From: Rhodococcoides corynebacterioides | GTDB lineage: Bacteria > Actinomycetota > Actinomycetes > Mycobacteriales > Mycobacteriaceae | Reading direction: 5' to 3' | NCBI RefSeq assembly: GCF_019834675.1 | Contig: NZ_JABUBU010000018.1 | Location: 1-64,000 of the forward strand | Length of the DNA stretch: 64,000 bases | Part shown: positions 48,788-57,702 of the stretch, in pieces | Numbering within the stretch: the first letter of the stretch is position 1 | Layout of the letters: every line of letters begins with the position of its first letter | The notes under the pieces: model-generated | The model's input: only the letters and a program-made list of their open reading frames with translations | Database searches by the model: none | Told to the model about the DNA's origin: nothing | Program-made: the position numbers and the translations under genes

Positions 48788-50400
48788 TGCCGCACGTCGT
48801 CACGCAGTCGTGCTGCGCCGACGCCTCGTGCGTGGTGGCGTGCCCGGTCAACTGCATTCATCCCGCACCCGGTGAGCCGGGGTTCGGCACCGCGGAGATG
48901 CTGTTCGTCGACCCGGCCACCTGCGTCGGCTGCAGTGCGTGCGTGACGGCGTGCCCGGTGGGGGCGATCAAGCCGGACACCACCCTGACCGATGCCGAGC
49001 TGCCGTTCCTCGAGCTCAACGCCCAGTACTACCACCGGAATCCGCACGAGGACCGCACCCCGCTCGCGCTGGTGCCGACGCAGCGCCGGTTGCGCCGGCC
49101 GGGCCCGTTCCGCATCGCCGTGATCGGCGCCGGCCCGGCCGGCCTCTACACCGCCGACGAGTTGCTCCGCCATCCGGAGATCACCACCGTCGACGTGTAC
49201 GACCGCCTTCGCACGCCGTACGGGCTGGTCCGCCACGGTGTCGCGCCCGATCACGGATCGACCAAGCGGGTGACGGAACTGTTCGCCGCCATCGAGTCGC
49301 AGCCCGGGTTCCGCTACCGCCTCGGGGTCGACGTCGGCACGGATGTCACTCTCGCGCAACTGCGTTCGGAGTACCACGGGGTGGTGTACGCCGTCGGCGC
49401 CTCGCACGACCGGACGCTCGGCATCCCGGGCGAGCACCTCGCCGGGTCGCTCGGCGCCACCGACCTGGTCGGCTGGTACAACGGGCACCCGGATCGGCGC
49501 GAGCTCACCGTCCCGCTCCACCACGAGCGCGCGGTGGTGATCGGCAACGGGAACGTGGCCCTCGACGTCGCCCGCATGCTCACCCGCGACCCGCAGTGGC
49601 TGGCCGAGCACACCGACATCGCCCCGCACGCCCTGAACCAGTTACGACACAGCAATATCCGCGAGGTTCGCATCCTCGGCCGCCGCGGCCCCGCCAACGC
49701 CGCGTTCACCGTGCCGGAGCTGCTGGGACTGAAACAGGCCACCCACGTCGACGTCGTCGTCGACGCGGATCCGAGCACCCTCACAGGCACCGACCGCCAC
49801 ACCCTCATCCTGCGCGAGTTGGCCGAGCGACCGACACCCACCGGCACCCGCCCGCGCATCGTCCTCGAGTTCCACGCCGCCCCCGTCGAGATCATCGGCG
49901 ACCGCCGCACCGTCGCCCTCGAAATCGCCCGCACCGGTGCCGACGGCGTCCCGACGGGCACCACCCGCGTCGTCGACACCGGTCTCGTCGTGCGCGCGAT
50001 CGGCTTCCGCGGATCGGGAACCACCGGCCTCCCCACCGATCCCGCGACCGGGATCGCCCGCCACGATCGCGGCCGCGTCGAACCCGGCCTCTACGTGGCG
50101 GGGTGGGTCAAGCGCGGGCCGCGCGGATTCATCGGGACCAACAAGACGTGCGCGCAGGAGACCGTGGAGTCGATCCTCGACGACCTCGACGGCACAGACA
50201 CCACCGACACCCCGGCCACCCCACCCACCCGAGGCGTCGGCCTCGACGCCTGGCGCCGACTCGACGCGGCCGAGATCGCACGCGGAGCCACCGAGGGTCG
50301 CCCACGCGTGAAGCTCACCGACCCGCACGAGCAGGCACGGGCCCAGGCACCCCGCGAGGCGCCGCGCCGGAAGCGAGCATGGGGCGTCGTCCCGGCGTGA
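48787..50400 (+). CDS. Ferredoxin-fused ferredoxin-NADP+ reductase (FprB/adrenodoxin reductase type)
   Basis: A 537-residue protein. The N-terminal ferredoxin domain has cysteine sets CCADASCVVACPVNC and CVGCSACVTACPVG (residues about 9-60). The reductase domain follows, with FAD motif VIGAGPAGLYTADELL (about 112) and NADP motif VIGNGNVALDVARML (about 250), then GRRGPANAAFTVPEL and GWVKRGPRGFIGTNK of the adrenodoxin-reductase family. It passes electrons from NADPH, very likely to the diiron oxygenase encoded just before it. ATG 48787 shares one base with the preceding stop (TGATG). Confidence 0.9.
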   Translation: MPHVVTQSCCADASCVVACPVNCIHPAPGEPGFGTAEMLFVDPATCVGCSACVTACPVGAIKPDTTLTDAELPFLELNAQYYHRNPHEDRTPLALVPTQRRLRRPGPFRIAVIGAGPAGLYTADELLRHPEITTVDVYDRLRTPYGLVRHGVAPDHGSTKRVTELFAAIESQPGFRYRLGVDVGTDVTLAQLRSEYHGVVYAVGASHDRTLGIPGEHLAGSLGATDLVGWYNGHPDRRELTVPLHHERAVVIGNGNVALDVARMLTRDPQWLAEHTDIAPHALNQLRHSNIREVRILGRRGPANAAFTVPELLGLKQATHVDVVVDADPSTLTGTDRHTLILRELAERPTPTGTRPRIVLEFHAAPVEIIGDRRTVALEIARTGADGVPTGTTRVVDTGLVVRAIGFRGSGTTGLPTDPATGIARHDRGRVEPGLYVAGWVKRGPRGFIGTNKTCAQETVESILDDLDGTDTTDTPATPPTRGVGLDAWRRLDAAEIARGATEGRPRVKLTDPHEQARAQAPREAPRRKRAWGVVPA

Positions 50401-50415
50401 GACACTTCTGGCCAC

Positions 50416-51150
50416 ATGAGCCAGAAGACGCCTCCGCCTGCCGACCCTCCCCGCGACGGTCGCAAACGGCGCTGGGAGCAGCACAACGCTGACCGGCGCG
50501 CGCAGGTGATCGACGCTGCGCTGGCGGTGCTCGACCGCAACGACGATCCGGGCGGGTCGGTGACCGCCCAGCAGATCGCGGACCAGGCCGGCATCCACCG
50601 CACGGGTATCTACCGCTACTTCGAGGACAAGACCGACCTCGACGTGGCCATTCAGCGGGAGATCTGCGACCGGTTGCAGGCGGAGCTGAGCCGCGCGGTG
50701 GTCCTCGAGGGCCAGGCCCGCACCGCCGTGCATCGGGTGGTCGAGACGTACGTGCGGTGGTCGGTGGCGCACCCGTCGTGGACGCGCTTCGCCGAGCGTG
50801 CGGTGCCGGGCGCGACGGAGAACCCGATGGCCGACGTGATCGCCCGCATCGCGGAGCTGATCGAGTTCGCCGTCGACGGATTCCTCGCGCTGGTGGGCGC
50901 CGAACTCGACACCGACGATCAGCGGCTCACCGGCCCCTGGGTGGCGGGCCTGATCTCCGGCTGTATGGCGTCGGTGCGCGCGTGGGAAGCGCAGGGGCCG
51001 AACAGCGTGAGCCTGGAGCAGGTGATCGAATTCCTGGCCGACACCGTGTGGATCCAGATCCTGGGATTGGCGGCGTCGCGCGGCATCACCATGCCGGAAA
51101 CGCCGTTGGAGGCATTGTTCACCGACCCGGAATCCAGCACTCCGCGCTGA
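50416..51150 (+). CDS. TetR-family transcriptional regulator
   Basis: A 244-residue protein. After a basic N-terminus the helix-turn-helix is at about residues 27-72 (VTAQQIADQAGIHRTGIYRYF, with the typical YRYFEDKTDL exit). The C-terminal domain is divergent and ligand-binding. It lies 15 bases downstream of the reductase gene in the same direction and is the best candidate to bind the twin palindromes at 47743-47787. Confidence 0.88.
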   Translation: MSQKTPPPADPPRDGRKRRWEQHNADRRAQVIDAALAVLDRNDDPGGSVTAQQIADQAGIHRTGIYRYFEDKTDLDVAIQREICDRLQAELSRAVVLEGQARTAVHRVVETYVRWSVAHPSWTRFAERAVPGATENPMADVIARIAELIEFAVDGFLALVGAELDTDDQRLTGPWVAGLISGCMASVRAWEAQGPNSVSLEQVIEFLADTVWIQILGLAASRGITMPETPLEALFTDPESSTPR

Positions 51151-51164
51151 CATTTAGCCCTTTT

Positions 51165-51180
51165 CCCGAGCCCCCTCGGG
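51165..51180 (+). terminator. Weak hairpin after the TetR gene
   Basis: A 6-bp stem CCCGAG/CTCGGG with loop CCCC; an outer AGCCC/GGGCT can also pair. It lies 14 bases before the MCE gene start, so it may instead occlude that start. Confidence 0.35.
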
Positions 51181-51193
51181 CTACCATTCCGCA

Positions 51194-52501
51194 ATGGTGA
51201 AACGTCGCCTCGCGGGCTTGGCGTTCTTCCTGGCGGTGGCGGGCTTCGTGGGCTTCACCACCGCCCAGTACGCGCGTGCGTTCGACGATTCGATCCGGGT
51301 GCGTCTGGTGCTCGACAACGCCGGCAACGCCCTCCCGCAGAACGCCGACGTCAAGGTGCGCGGCGTCCTGGTGGGCGACGTCCGCGAGACGACGACGGAG
51401 AACGGCCGGGTGGTCGCGTCCCTCGCCCTGAATCCCTTTGAGGCGGAACGTATTCCGTCGTCGGTGACGGCACGGCTGTTGCCCAAGACGCTGTTCGGCG
51501 AACGCTATGTCGCCCTGCAGATTCCCGAGAACCCCGGGTCGACCGGCCTGACCGACGGCGCGGAGATCGAGCAGGACCGCAGCGGCAACGCCGTCGAGGT
51601 GGGCCGCGTCCTCGATTCGGTGCTGCCGTTGCTCGAGGCGATTCCGCCGGAGGACCTGTCCTCGACGCTGGGCGCGCTGGCGTCGGCGCTGGACGGCAAC
51701 GGCGAGAAGCTCGGCCGCACCCTGGATCGGCTCGACACGATCGTCACCGAGCTGGCGGCCGAGGTGCCGACCATTCGCGCCGATCTGCGCGGCCTGGCCG
51801 ATCTGTCGCAGACCTATTCCACGGCGGCCCCGGATCTGGTGGCCGCCCTGGACGATCTGCGCATTCCGACGGGAACGGTGGTGGAACGGCAGGCCGAGGT
51901 GGACACCCTGCTGCGCAGCGCAGCATCGTCGTCGGGATCGCTGGCCGACCTGGTGGCCGCCAACGCCGAGTCCGTCGTCTCGTTCGCCGCGGACTCGCGG
52001 CAGGCGGTGGAACTGTTGGCGGAGTTCTCCCCCACCATCGGGTGCGTGCTGCCGAAGTTCGCGGCCCTGTACCCGGAGGCGCAGCGCATTCTCGGCGTGA
52101 ACGAGGCGTATCCGGGCGCGCGCGGCACCATCAATTTCGTCAACCCCCGCGGCCGCTACCTGCCGAACCAGGACGAGCCGCGGCTCTTCGACGACCGCCC
52201 CGGCGCCTGCTACGAGGACGTCACCACCCCGGGGAAGTTCTTTCCCCAGTACCCGGGCAGCGGCATCAACGACGGCTCGTACGCAGTGCCGTCTCGCAAC
52301 CCGGGGCCGGCGACCGTGGCCACCGTGACCGCCCCGCAGCTCTCCCCGCTGCCCGCGTCTTACGCGGGATCACAGATCGAGCGCGACACCCTCGCCGTCG
52401 TCTACGGCGAGGGCAGCGGCCTCGACCCGCGGGACGTGCCGGGCTGGACCACCCTCGTCGGCGCACCCGCGTTGCGGGGCAGCGACATCCGGATCAGATG
52501 A
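51194..52501 (+). CDS. Orphan MCE-family protein
   Basis: A 435-residue protein with one N-terminal membrane anchor (about 7-25). The MCE/MlaD domain (about 33-117) includes VRLVLDNAGNALPQNADVKV and ARLLPKTLFGERYVALQIP. A long helical region and a Gly/Pro-rich C-terminus with ending motif FVNPRGRYLP follow, as in Mce proteins that form lipid-transport tubes. MCE genes normally stand in operons of six with YrbE permeases; none is visible here, so this copy is isolated. It converges with the autokinase gene, 17 bases between stops. Confidence 0.85.
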   Translation: MVKRRLAGLAFFLAVAGFVGFTTAQYARAFDDSIRVRLVLDNAGNALPQNADVKVRGVLVGDVRETTTENGRVVASLALNPFEAERIPSSVTARLLPKTLFGERYVALQIPENPGSTGLTDGAEIEQDRSGNAVEVGRVLDSVLPLLEAIPPEDLSSTLGALASALDGNGEKLGRTLDRLDTIVTELAAEVPTIRADLRGLADLSQTYSTAAPDLVAALDDLRIPTGTVVERQAEVDTLLRSAASSSGSLADLVAANAESVVSFAADSRQAVELLAEFSPTIGCVLPKFAALYPEAQRILGVNEAYPGARGTINFVNPRGRYLPNQDEPRLFDDRPGACYEDVTTPGKFFPQYPGSGINDGSYAVPSRNPGPATVATVTAPQLSPLPASYAGSQIERDTLAVVYGEGSGLDPRDVPGWTTLVGAPALRGSDIRIR

Positions 52502-52518
52502 CGCAAACAGCCAATCCG

Positions 52519-54018
52519 TCAGGACCGATCGCGCGGCACCGACGCTCCACGGCGAAAACGCGGACCGGGCTCGGAGCGCGGCGCAGGCGGCGGCGTGACC
52601 GGCGGCGGGGTCTGGGTGGCGGGGGCCTGCGGACGCAGGGGCGCTTCCTGACGCGCGAGGGTGGTGTCGGTCTCGTAGTAGTGCCGGTACTCGTAGTCCT
52701 TGCGCCCCTTGTTGGGAGTCATCGTGAGGATGACGCCGAGCACGGGCGCGCCGACCTGCGCGAGGTTGCCCAGCGCGCGGATGATCTCCTCGCGCTTGGT
52801 GTGGCCGTGGCGGGCGACCACCAGGGCGCCGTCGGCGTGGGCGGTGATGACGGACGCGTCGGTAACGGGCAGCAGCGGCGGCGCGTCGACCACCACGTAG
52901 TCGAATCGGCTGCGCAGCGTGGCCATGACCGTGCGGGACGCCTCGGATCCGAGCAGCTCGGACGGGTTGGGCGGCAGGGGTCCGGACGCGAGCACGTCGA
53001 CGCCGGGGAACTTGGTGGGCTGCAGGACGTCGTCCACGTCGGCCTGTCCGGACAGGACGGTGGACAGTCCGACCGATCCCACCAGGCCGAGGTACTTGGA
53101 GACGCGGGGCCGACGGAGATCGCCCTCGACGAGCACGACGCGGTGCCCGGCCTCGGCGAGGACGAGCGCGAGGTTGACGGCCGTCGTCGTCTTGCCCTCG
53201 CCGGGAACGGCGGAAGTGACCACGAGCACGCGCGGCGGCGAATCCACCTCGAGGAACTGCAGATTGGTGCGGAGCTCGCGGAACGACTCGGCGGTGCCGG
53301 AGGAGGATTCGGCGAACGAAAGGGCGTTCTCCTCCTTGATGGTCTTGTCGAAGGGCACGACGCCCACCACGGGACTGTCGCTGAGGCCCGCGAGCGTCTC
53401 GCGATCCTTGACCGTGTTGTCGAGCCGGTCGCGGATCACCGCGAGGGCGATGCCCAGCAGCAGACCGACGGCGATACCGAGCGCGAGGTTGCGGGTGGTC
53501 TTCGGCGAGATCGGCGCGGCGGGCACCTGCGCCGGTTCGACGACGCTGACCTGGGCCAGTGCGGCGCCGCCACCGGGCGGCGTCTCGAGATCGTCGACGA
53601 AGTCCACGAACGTGGTGCCGATGCCGTTGGCGAGATCGCGGGCGGTGACGGCGTTCGCATCGGATACGCACGTGTCGATCAGGACGGTGTCGGGCGAGGA
53701 GGTGGTGCGCACCTTCGACGCCAGCTGCGCCGGGGTGAGCGAGAGTCCGAGAGCGTCGACCGTGCGGGCCGCGACCGCTTCGCCGCCGAGCAGCTGGGTG
53801 TAGGACGCGACGCGCTGCTGCGAGGCCAGGTTGCCCTGGTAGACCTCGGTGACCGAGGACGACGACGATCCGGTGGAGACGTAGAGCCGAGTGCAGGCCT
53901 CGTAGACGGGCGTCGAGACCAACGAGAACACGAGGGACGCGGCGGCGGCGACGACCGTCGTCAGGGCGATGACGATCCAGCGCGCGCGCAGGATCCTGAC
54001 GTAATCCGATATCTCCAC
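52519..54018 (-). CDS. Polysaccharide tyrosine autokinase (Wzc/BY-kinase, Wzz domain plus kinase)
   Basis: A 499-residue protein. The Wzz domain has helices at about 14-34 and 177-197. The kinase domain has the complete motif set: Walker A SAVPGEGKTTTA (269-280), Walker A' VVLVEGDLRRPRVSKYL (294-310), and Walker B YVVVDAPP (374-381). The tyrosine cluster YEYRHYY (442-448) precedes a Pro/Arg-rich tail. GTG 54018 has GAGGAG 6 bases upstream. It is the intact counterpart of the degenerate protein at 32091-34055, although it lies outside the exopolysaccharide operon. It should autophosphorylate and control chain length or export. Confidence 0.92.
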   Translation of the reverse strand: MEISDYVRILRARWIVIALTTVVAAAASLVFSLVSTPVYEACTRLYVSTGSSSSSVTEVYQGNLASQQRVASYTQLLGGEAVAARTVDALGLSLTPAQLASKVRTTSSPDTVLIDTCVSDANAVTARDLANGIGTTFVDFVDDLETPPGGGAALAQVSVVEPAQVPAAPISPKTTRNLALGIAVGLLLGIALAVIRDRLDNTVKDRETLAGLSDSPVVGVVPFDKTIKEENALSFAESSSGTAESFRELRTNLQFLEVDSPPRVLVVTSAVPGEGKTTTAVNLALVLAEAGHRVVLVEGDLRRPRVSKYLGLVGSVGLSTVLSGQADVDDVLQPTKFPGVDVLASGPLPPNPSELLGSEASRTVMATLRSRFDYVVVDAPPLLPVTDASVITAHADGALVVARHGHTKREEIIRALGNLAQVGAPVLGVILTMTPNKGRKDYEYRHYYETDTTLARQEAPLRPQAPATQTPPPVTPPPAPRSEPGPRFRRGASVPRDRS

Positions 54019-54239
54019 CGACTGCTCCTCGTCCGGGTCTCCCCACCGCGTCGAGGACGGGCGTGACGCCGCGGAACTCGATCGTGTTCGGCTCACCCTA
54101 TCGACTGCGCGGGGTGAGGGCACCTCGAGCACACCGGTCGGTACCCGGCCCCGAGACCCGCATCGATAACCGGAAACTGCCCTGTTTTCCCGCCGCATTA
54201 CCCCCGAGCACGGGCGTCCGCTGTGAGACAGTTTTCCCC

Positions 54240-54728
54240 GTGAGCAAGCTGGACCGTACCGATGCGCGGCTGTTGTTGACCCTGTGCGACGTGCCGCGCG
54301 CGACGGGCGTCCATCTGGCGTCGTTGCTCGGTCTCGCGCGAAACACGGTGCAGGCCAGACTCGCACGCTGGGATCAATCACAGGTGCTGGGCCGCATCGA
54401 TCGGTTGGTCTCACCGCGGGATCTGGGATATCCCCTGCGCGCCTACGTCGGAGCCGTCACCGATCAACACCGACTCGAAGCCGTCATCGATCGATTGCGC
54501 GACATTCCCGAGGTGACCGAAGTGGTGGGGGTGTCCGGCGAGGCGGATCTCCACATCGGGGTGTCCGCGACCGACGCGGACGATCTCTATCGCGTCGCCG
54601 GCCTCATTCTGGCGGTGCCCGGCATCGAACGCACCACCGTCTCGGTGATCATGCGGGAGGCCATTCCCTATCGCACCAAGCCTCTCATCGAGCGTCTCGC
54701 CGACGACGACGGGAGGACCTCGCGATGA
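54240..54728 (+). CDS. Lrp/AsnC-family transcriptional regulator
   Basis: A 162-residue protein. The N-terminal winged helix-turn-helix (about 1-55) includes LDRTDARLLLTLCDVPRATG and GLARNTVQARLARWD. The C-terminal alpha/beta RAM domain (about 65-145) has VTEVVGVSGEADLHIGVSA, used for ligand binding and oligomerisation. GTG 54240 was chosen because the helix-turn-helix begins two residues later. It is divergent from the autokinase and its ATGA overlap couples it to a diguanylate cyclase gene. Confidence 0.87.
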   Translation: MSKLDRTDARLLLTLCDVPRATGVHLASLLGLARNTVQARLARWDQSQVLGRIDRLVSPRDLGYPLRAYVGAVTDQHRLEAVIDRLRDIPEVTEVVGVSGEADLHIGVSATDADDLYRVAGLILAVPGIERTTVSVIMREAIPYRTKPLIERLADDDGRTSR

Positions 54729-55834
54729 CCCCGCCGGCGGATCGCCGGTTCACCAAGGACACTCCCGACCAACCCGCGATCGTCGACCTGGTGCGTCGGC
54801 GCATCGCCGTGCTCATCACCGCGTTCGCGCTCCCCGGTGCGTTGCTGATTCTCGGCTCTCCGGCCGGGCCTGCGCCCGGCGCGCCGCGCATCGCCGCCGT
54901 CGGCATCCTGCTCAGCACCGTGCCGGTGTCCCTGATCGTCTACCGCACGCGCACCGCCTTCCTCTGGTTCAACAGACCCAGCCGTCAGGCGGCCCTGGCC
55001 CTGGCCTTCACCGTCTACGCCGACCTCGGGACCGCCGCCTTCCTGCTGCTCTTCCGGGACCAGGGCACGGCACTCTTCGGCTGCGCGTTGTTCGCCGTCG
55101 TCTCGTCGTTCGTCGCGTTCTTCGGAACGTCCGTCGCCGTCGGCTTCCACGTCGTGGCGACGACCGCGGTCATCCTGATCATCACGCTGCGCGCCGCGAT
55201 GGACCCGGCGGCGGACACCCTGGCCCTCGCCGCCGCGGGCGTGTCGTTGTGGCTGGCCGTCAACGGCACGATGACGGTGATCAGTCAGACGTCCGCCACG
55301 TTGCACAGCAACCTGCGCACCCAGATCGGGCGCGCACAGACCGACCCGCTGACCGGCCTGCTCAACCTGCGCGGCCTCGAGCAGATGGTCCTGCGGCGGG
55401 TCGACGACGACGTAACCCTGGGGTTCCTGCTCGTCGATCTCGACCACTTCAAACGGGTCAACGATCGGCACGGCCACCTCGTCGGCGACGACGTGTTGGC
55501 GCTGGCCGCGTCCCGGCTGGCGACGTTCGTCGGCGACGACGGCCTGGTCGCGCGGCGAGGCGGGGAAGAATTCCTGGTGGTGATCACCACGGACGTCGAC
55601 GCGGGCGAGCTGGTCGACCGCGCCGAGTCCGCCCGGCACCACCTGCACGTCCCCGCCGACGAGGTACCCATCACCGCCAGCGTGGGCGCGTCGTTGGTGA
55701 CGCCGGGTGACGTCGCCGAGCAGGACGTCCGGTCCACCATCCGCCTCGGGATGCACCGCGCCGACATCGCGATGTACCGGGCCAAGAGCGCGGGACGAGA
55801 CAACGTCCAGTTTCACGGCAGTCGGCGGGGGTAG
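54725..55834 (+). CDS. Membrane diguanylate cyclase (GGDEF domain), second
   Basis: A 369-residue protein. About five to six helices (residues about 25-190) precede a GGDEF domain with DPLTGLLNLRGLEQM, LLVDLDHFKRVNDRHGH and active-site RRGGEEFLV (about 278). The inhibitory RxxD motif is not evident. ATG 54725 overlaps the Lrp stop. The architecture parallels the cyclase at 45327-46481, so the window encodes two membrane cyclases and no phosphodiesterase (EAL/HD-GYP). Confidence 0.87.
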   Translation: MTPPADRRFTKDTPDQPAIVDLVRRRIAVLITAFALPGALLILGSPAGPAPGAPRIAAVGILLSTVPVSLIVYRTRTAFLWFNRPSRQAALALAFTVYADLGTAAFLLLFRDQGTALFGCALFAVVSSFVAFFGTSVAVGFHVVATTAVILIITLRAAMDPAADTLALAAAGVSLWLAVNGTMTVISQTSATLHSNLRTQIGRAQTDPLTGLLNLRGLEQMVLRRVDDDVTLGFLLVDLDHFKRVNDRHGHLVGDDVLALAASRLATFVGDDGLVARRGGEEFLVVITTDVDAGELVDRAESARHHLHVPADEVPITASVGASLVTPGDVAEQDVRSTIRLGMHRADIAMYRAKSAGRDNVQFHGSRRG

Positions 55835-55843
55835 CCGACGCGG

Positions 55844-56971
55844 GTGAGCACGGCGGAAGCACGGACGACGACGGACGACGACCTCGGCACCGTCAGGGTG
55901 GCCGCGGATCAGGGTCTGGCCGACGCCGTCGCCGACAAGATCTGCGCCCGTCTGGACGGGCATCGCCTGACGTCGGGCACCGTCCTGCATGCCGAGTCGG
56001 TCTCGCTGCCCCTGCCGCCCGTCGAGAGCGGGCGTCCGGACATGGAAACGTGGGCGTCGCTTCTCGACACCGGCTCCACGAAATCCGGGGAATCCGAGAA
56101 CGCGAACACGATCACCCTGTGCGTCTCGGAGATTCCGCGGCGAGTGGGGTCGCGCCCCGTGCTCGCCGAGATCGTCGGCACCTCGATGGTGGTGATCTAC
56201 GTGCCGTCGTTCGGGGCGCGGGCGGTGGCGCGGCGCGCCGGCGCGGTCGCGCTCACCGCGATCGAGTCGATGCGACGACGTGACGACGACACCGACGACG
56301 GCAGTTCCGTCGCTCCCGATCACCCCACGCCCGCGACGGGTCTCGCGCACTGGTCCGTCGATTCGGGTCACGACATTCTGCTCGCCCCGGCACTGTTGGG
56401 CCGAACGCGCATGGTGGCAGGCATGATTCGCACCAACCGACCGTGGCGGCTGGTGCCCGCACTGTCGGGTGCGCTGGCGGCGGCGACGGCAACGTCCGCG
56501 TTCGGTGTCTTCTACTCGAGCATCTGGCAGATGGCGGCGTCGATGTCGGTGCTGCGGCTGTGCTGCGTCTCGGTGATCGCGGTCGCCCTCATCACGGCGT
56601 GGCTGATCCTGCCGAACGGGTTGTGGGAGCGGCGGACTCGCCGTCAGACCGGCGTCGACCGCGCGATGTACAACATGGCGACGCTCGCCACCGTCCTCGC
56701 CGGGGTGGTGATCATGTACGCCGCGCTGTTCGTCGTGGTGGGCGCGGCGTCGGCCGTCGTCATCTCCCCCGAGTTCCTCTCGATGCAGCTGGACCGCGAC
56801 GCCGAGGCCCTCGACTACGTGCGGCTCGCGTGGCTGGCGGCGTCGCTCGGCACCGTCGCGGGGGCCGTCGGGTCCACCGTGGCCGACCAGGAGCAGATCC
56901 TCGGCGCCACCTTCGGACACCGCGAAGCGGCGCGGCGCCGAGCCGCGAAAAGCCGGCTCGCGACCGACTAG
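55844..56971 (+). CDS. Hypothetical protein with four C-terminal membrane helices
   Basis: A 375-residue protein starting at GTG 55844, 9 bases after the cyclase stop. Residues 1 to about 205 are soluble with no recognised motif. Four membrane helices follow (about 208-226, 236-261, 282-306 and 325-345), and the C-terminus is Arg-rich. A small extracytoplasmic or cytoplasmic sensor is possible. Its end overlaps the convergent GAF gene by 4 bases. No family assigned. Confidence 0.72.
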   Translation: MSTAEARTTTDDDLGTVRVAADQGLADAVADKICARLDGHRLTSGTVLHAESVSLPLPPVESGRPDMETWASLLDTGSTKSGESENANTITLCVSEIPRRVGSRPVLAEIVGTSMVVIYVPSFGARAVARRAGAVALTAIESMRRRDDDTDDGSSVAPDHPTPATGLAHWSVDSGHDILLAPALLGRTRMVAGMIRTNRPWRLVPALSGALAAATATSAFGVFYSSIWQMAASMSVLRLCCVSVIAVALITAWLILPNGLWERRTRRQTGVDRAMYNMATLATVLAGVVIMYAALFVVVGAASAVVISPEFLSMQLDRDAEALDYVRLAWLAASLGTVAGAVGSTVADQEQILGATFGHREAARRRAAKSRLATD

Positions 56972-57702
56972 CCTTCGTCGAACAGCGGGTTCCCGGCCAA
57001 CCGCTCCGGCATCCGGTCGAGCAACTCCACCAGGGCGCCGGCGTAGGCCGCGTCGGACAGTCCCCGCGCACGGGCCAGCGTGCGCAGGCGCGCCCGGGCG
57101 TCGCCGACGTCGTCGCCGAACACCTCCGCGACGACGCCCGTGGCCGCGGCGAGGCGGGCGGCGGTGCTGAGCACCTCACGGATCGCCGCCGCCGGACGAC
57201 GCCGGCGATCGTCGTCGGTACCGATGGTGAGGGCCAACGCGGCGAGGTCGGCCAGCGTCGCCCCGACGTCGTCGGGTCGGTCGGTGTCCCACGGCTGCGC
57301 CGCGTGGACGGCGAGCGAGCCCAGGCCCACCCCCAGCGACGTGATGGGGTAGGCACGGACGGCGCCGACGCCCGCCGCGCGCGCGGTCTCCGCGAAGGTG
57401 CGCCAGCGTCCCTGCACCGTCGAGCCGGTGTCGGCGAGCACGGCGACGGCGGTCTCCCGCGCGCTCTCGAGGATCGGGCCCTCGGTCAGCAGCGGGCCGT
57501 GCACGGCGGCCTGCGCGACGGGGGTGGTGACGGCGGTGTGCAGCTCGCCGCCGTCGTCGAGCAGTCCGATGACGACGCCGCGGGCGCCGTACGCGTCGTG
57601 CGCGGTGGTGGCGATCTTCTCGAGCAGCATCAGCACGTCGAACCGGGTGCACAGCGTGGCGGTGATGTCGGCGAGAGCGAGCCGAACGACGGGTGTGGTC
57701 AT
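56968..57702 (-). CDS. GAF-domain protein
   Basis: A 244-residue protein. Residues about 15-165 form a GAF domain (FDVLMLLEKIATTAHDAYGA, then LLTEGPILESARETAVAV and AYPITSLGVGLGSLAVHAA). A helical C-terminal region occupies the place of an ANTAR domain, but the ANTAR RNA-contact pattern is not clear. ATG 57702 has AAGGAGA 6 bases upstream. It overlaps the upstream GAF-ANTAR gene by four bases. It probably senses a small ligand in a pair with that protein. Confidence 0.8.
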   Translation of the reverse strand: MTTPVVRLALADITATLCTRFDVLMLLEKIATTAHDAYGARGVVIGLLDDGGELHTAVTTPVAQAAVHGPLLTEGPILESARETAVAVLADTGSTVQGRWRTFAETARAAGVGAVRAYPITSLGVGLGSLAVHAAQPWDTDRPDDVGATLADLAALALTIGTDDDRRRRPAAAIREVLSTAARLAAATGVVAEVFGDDVGDARARLRTLARARGLSDAAYAGALVELLDRMPERLAGNPLFDEG

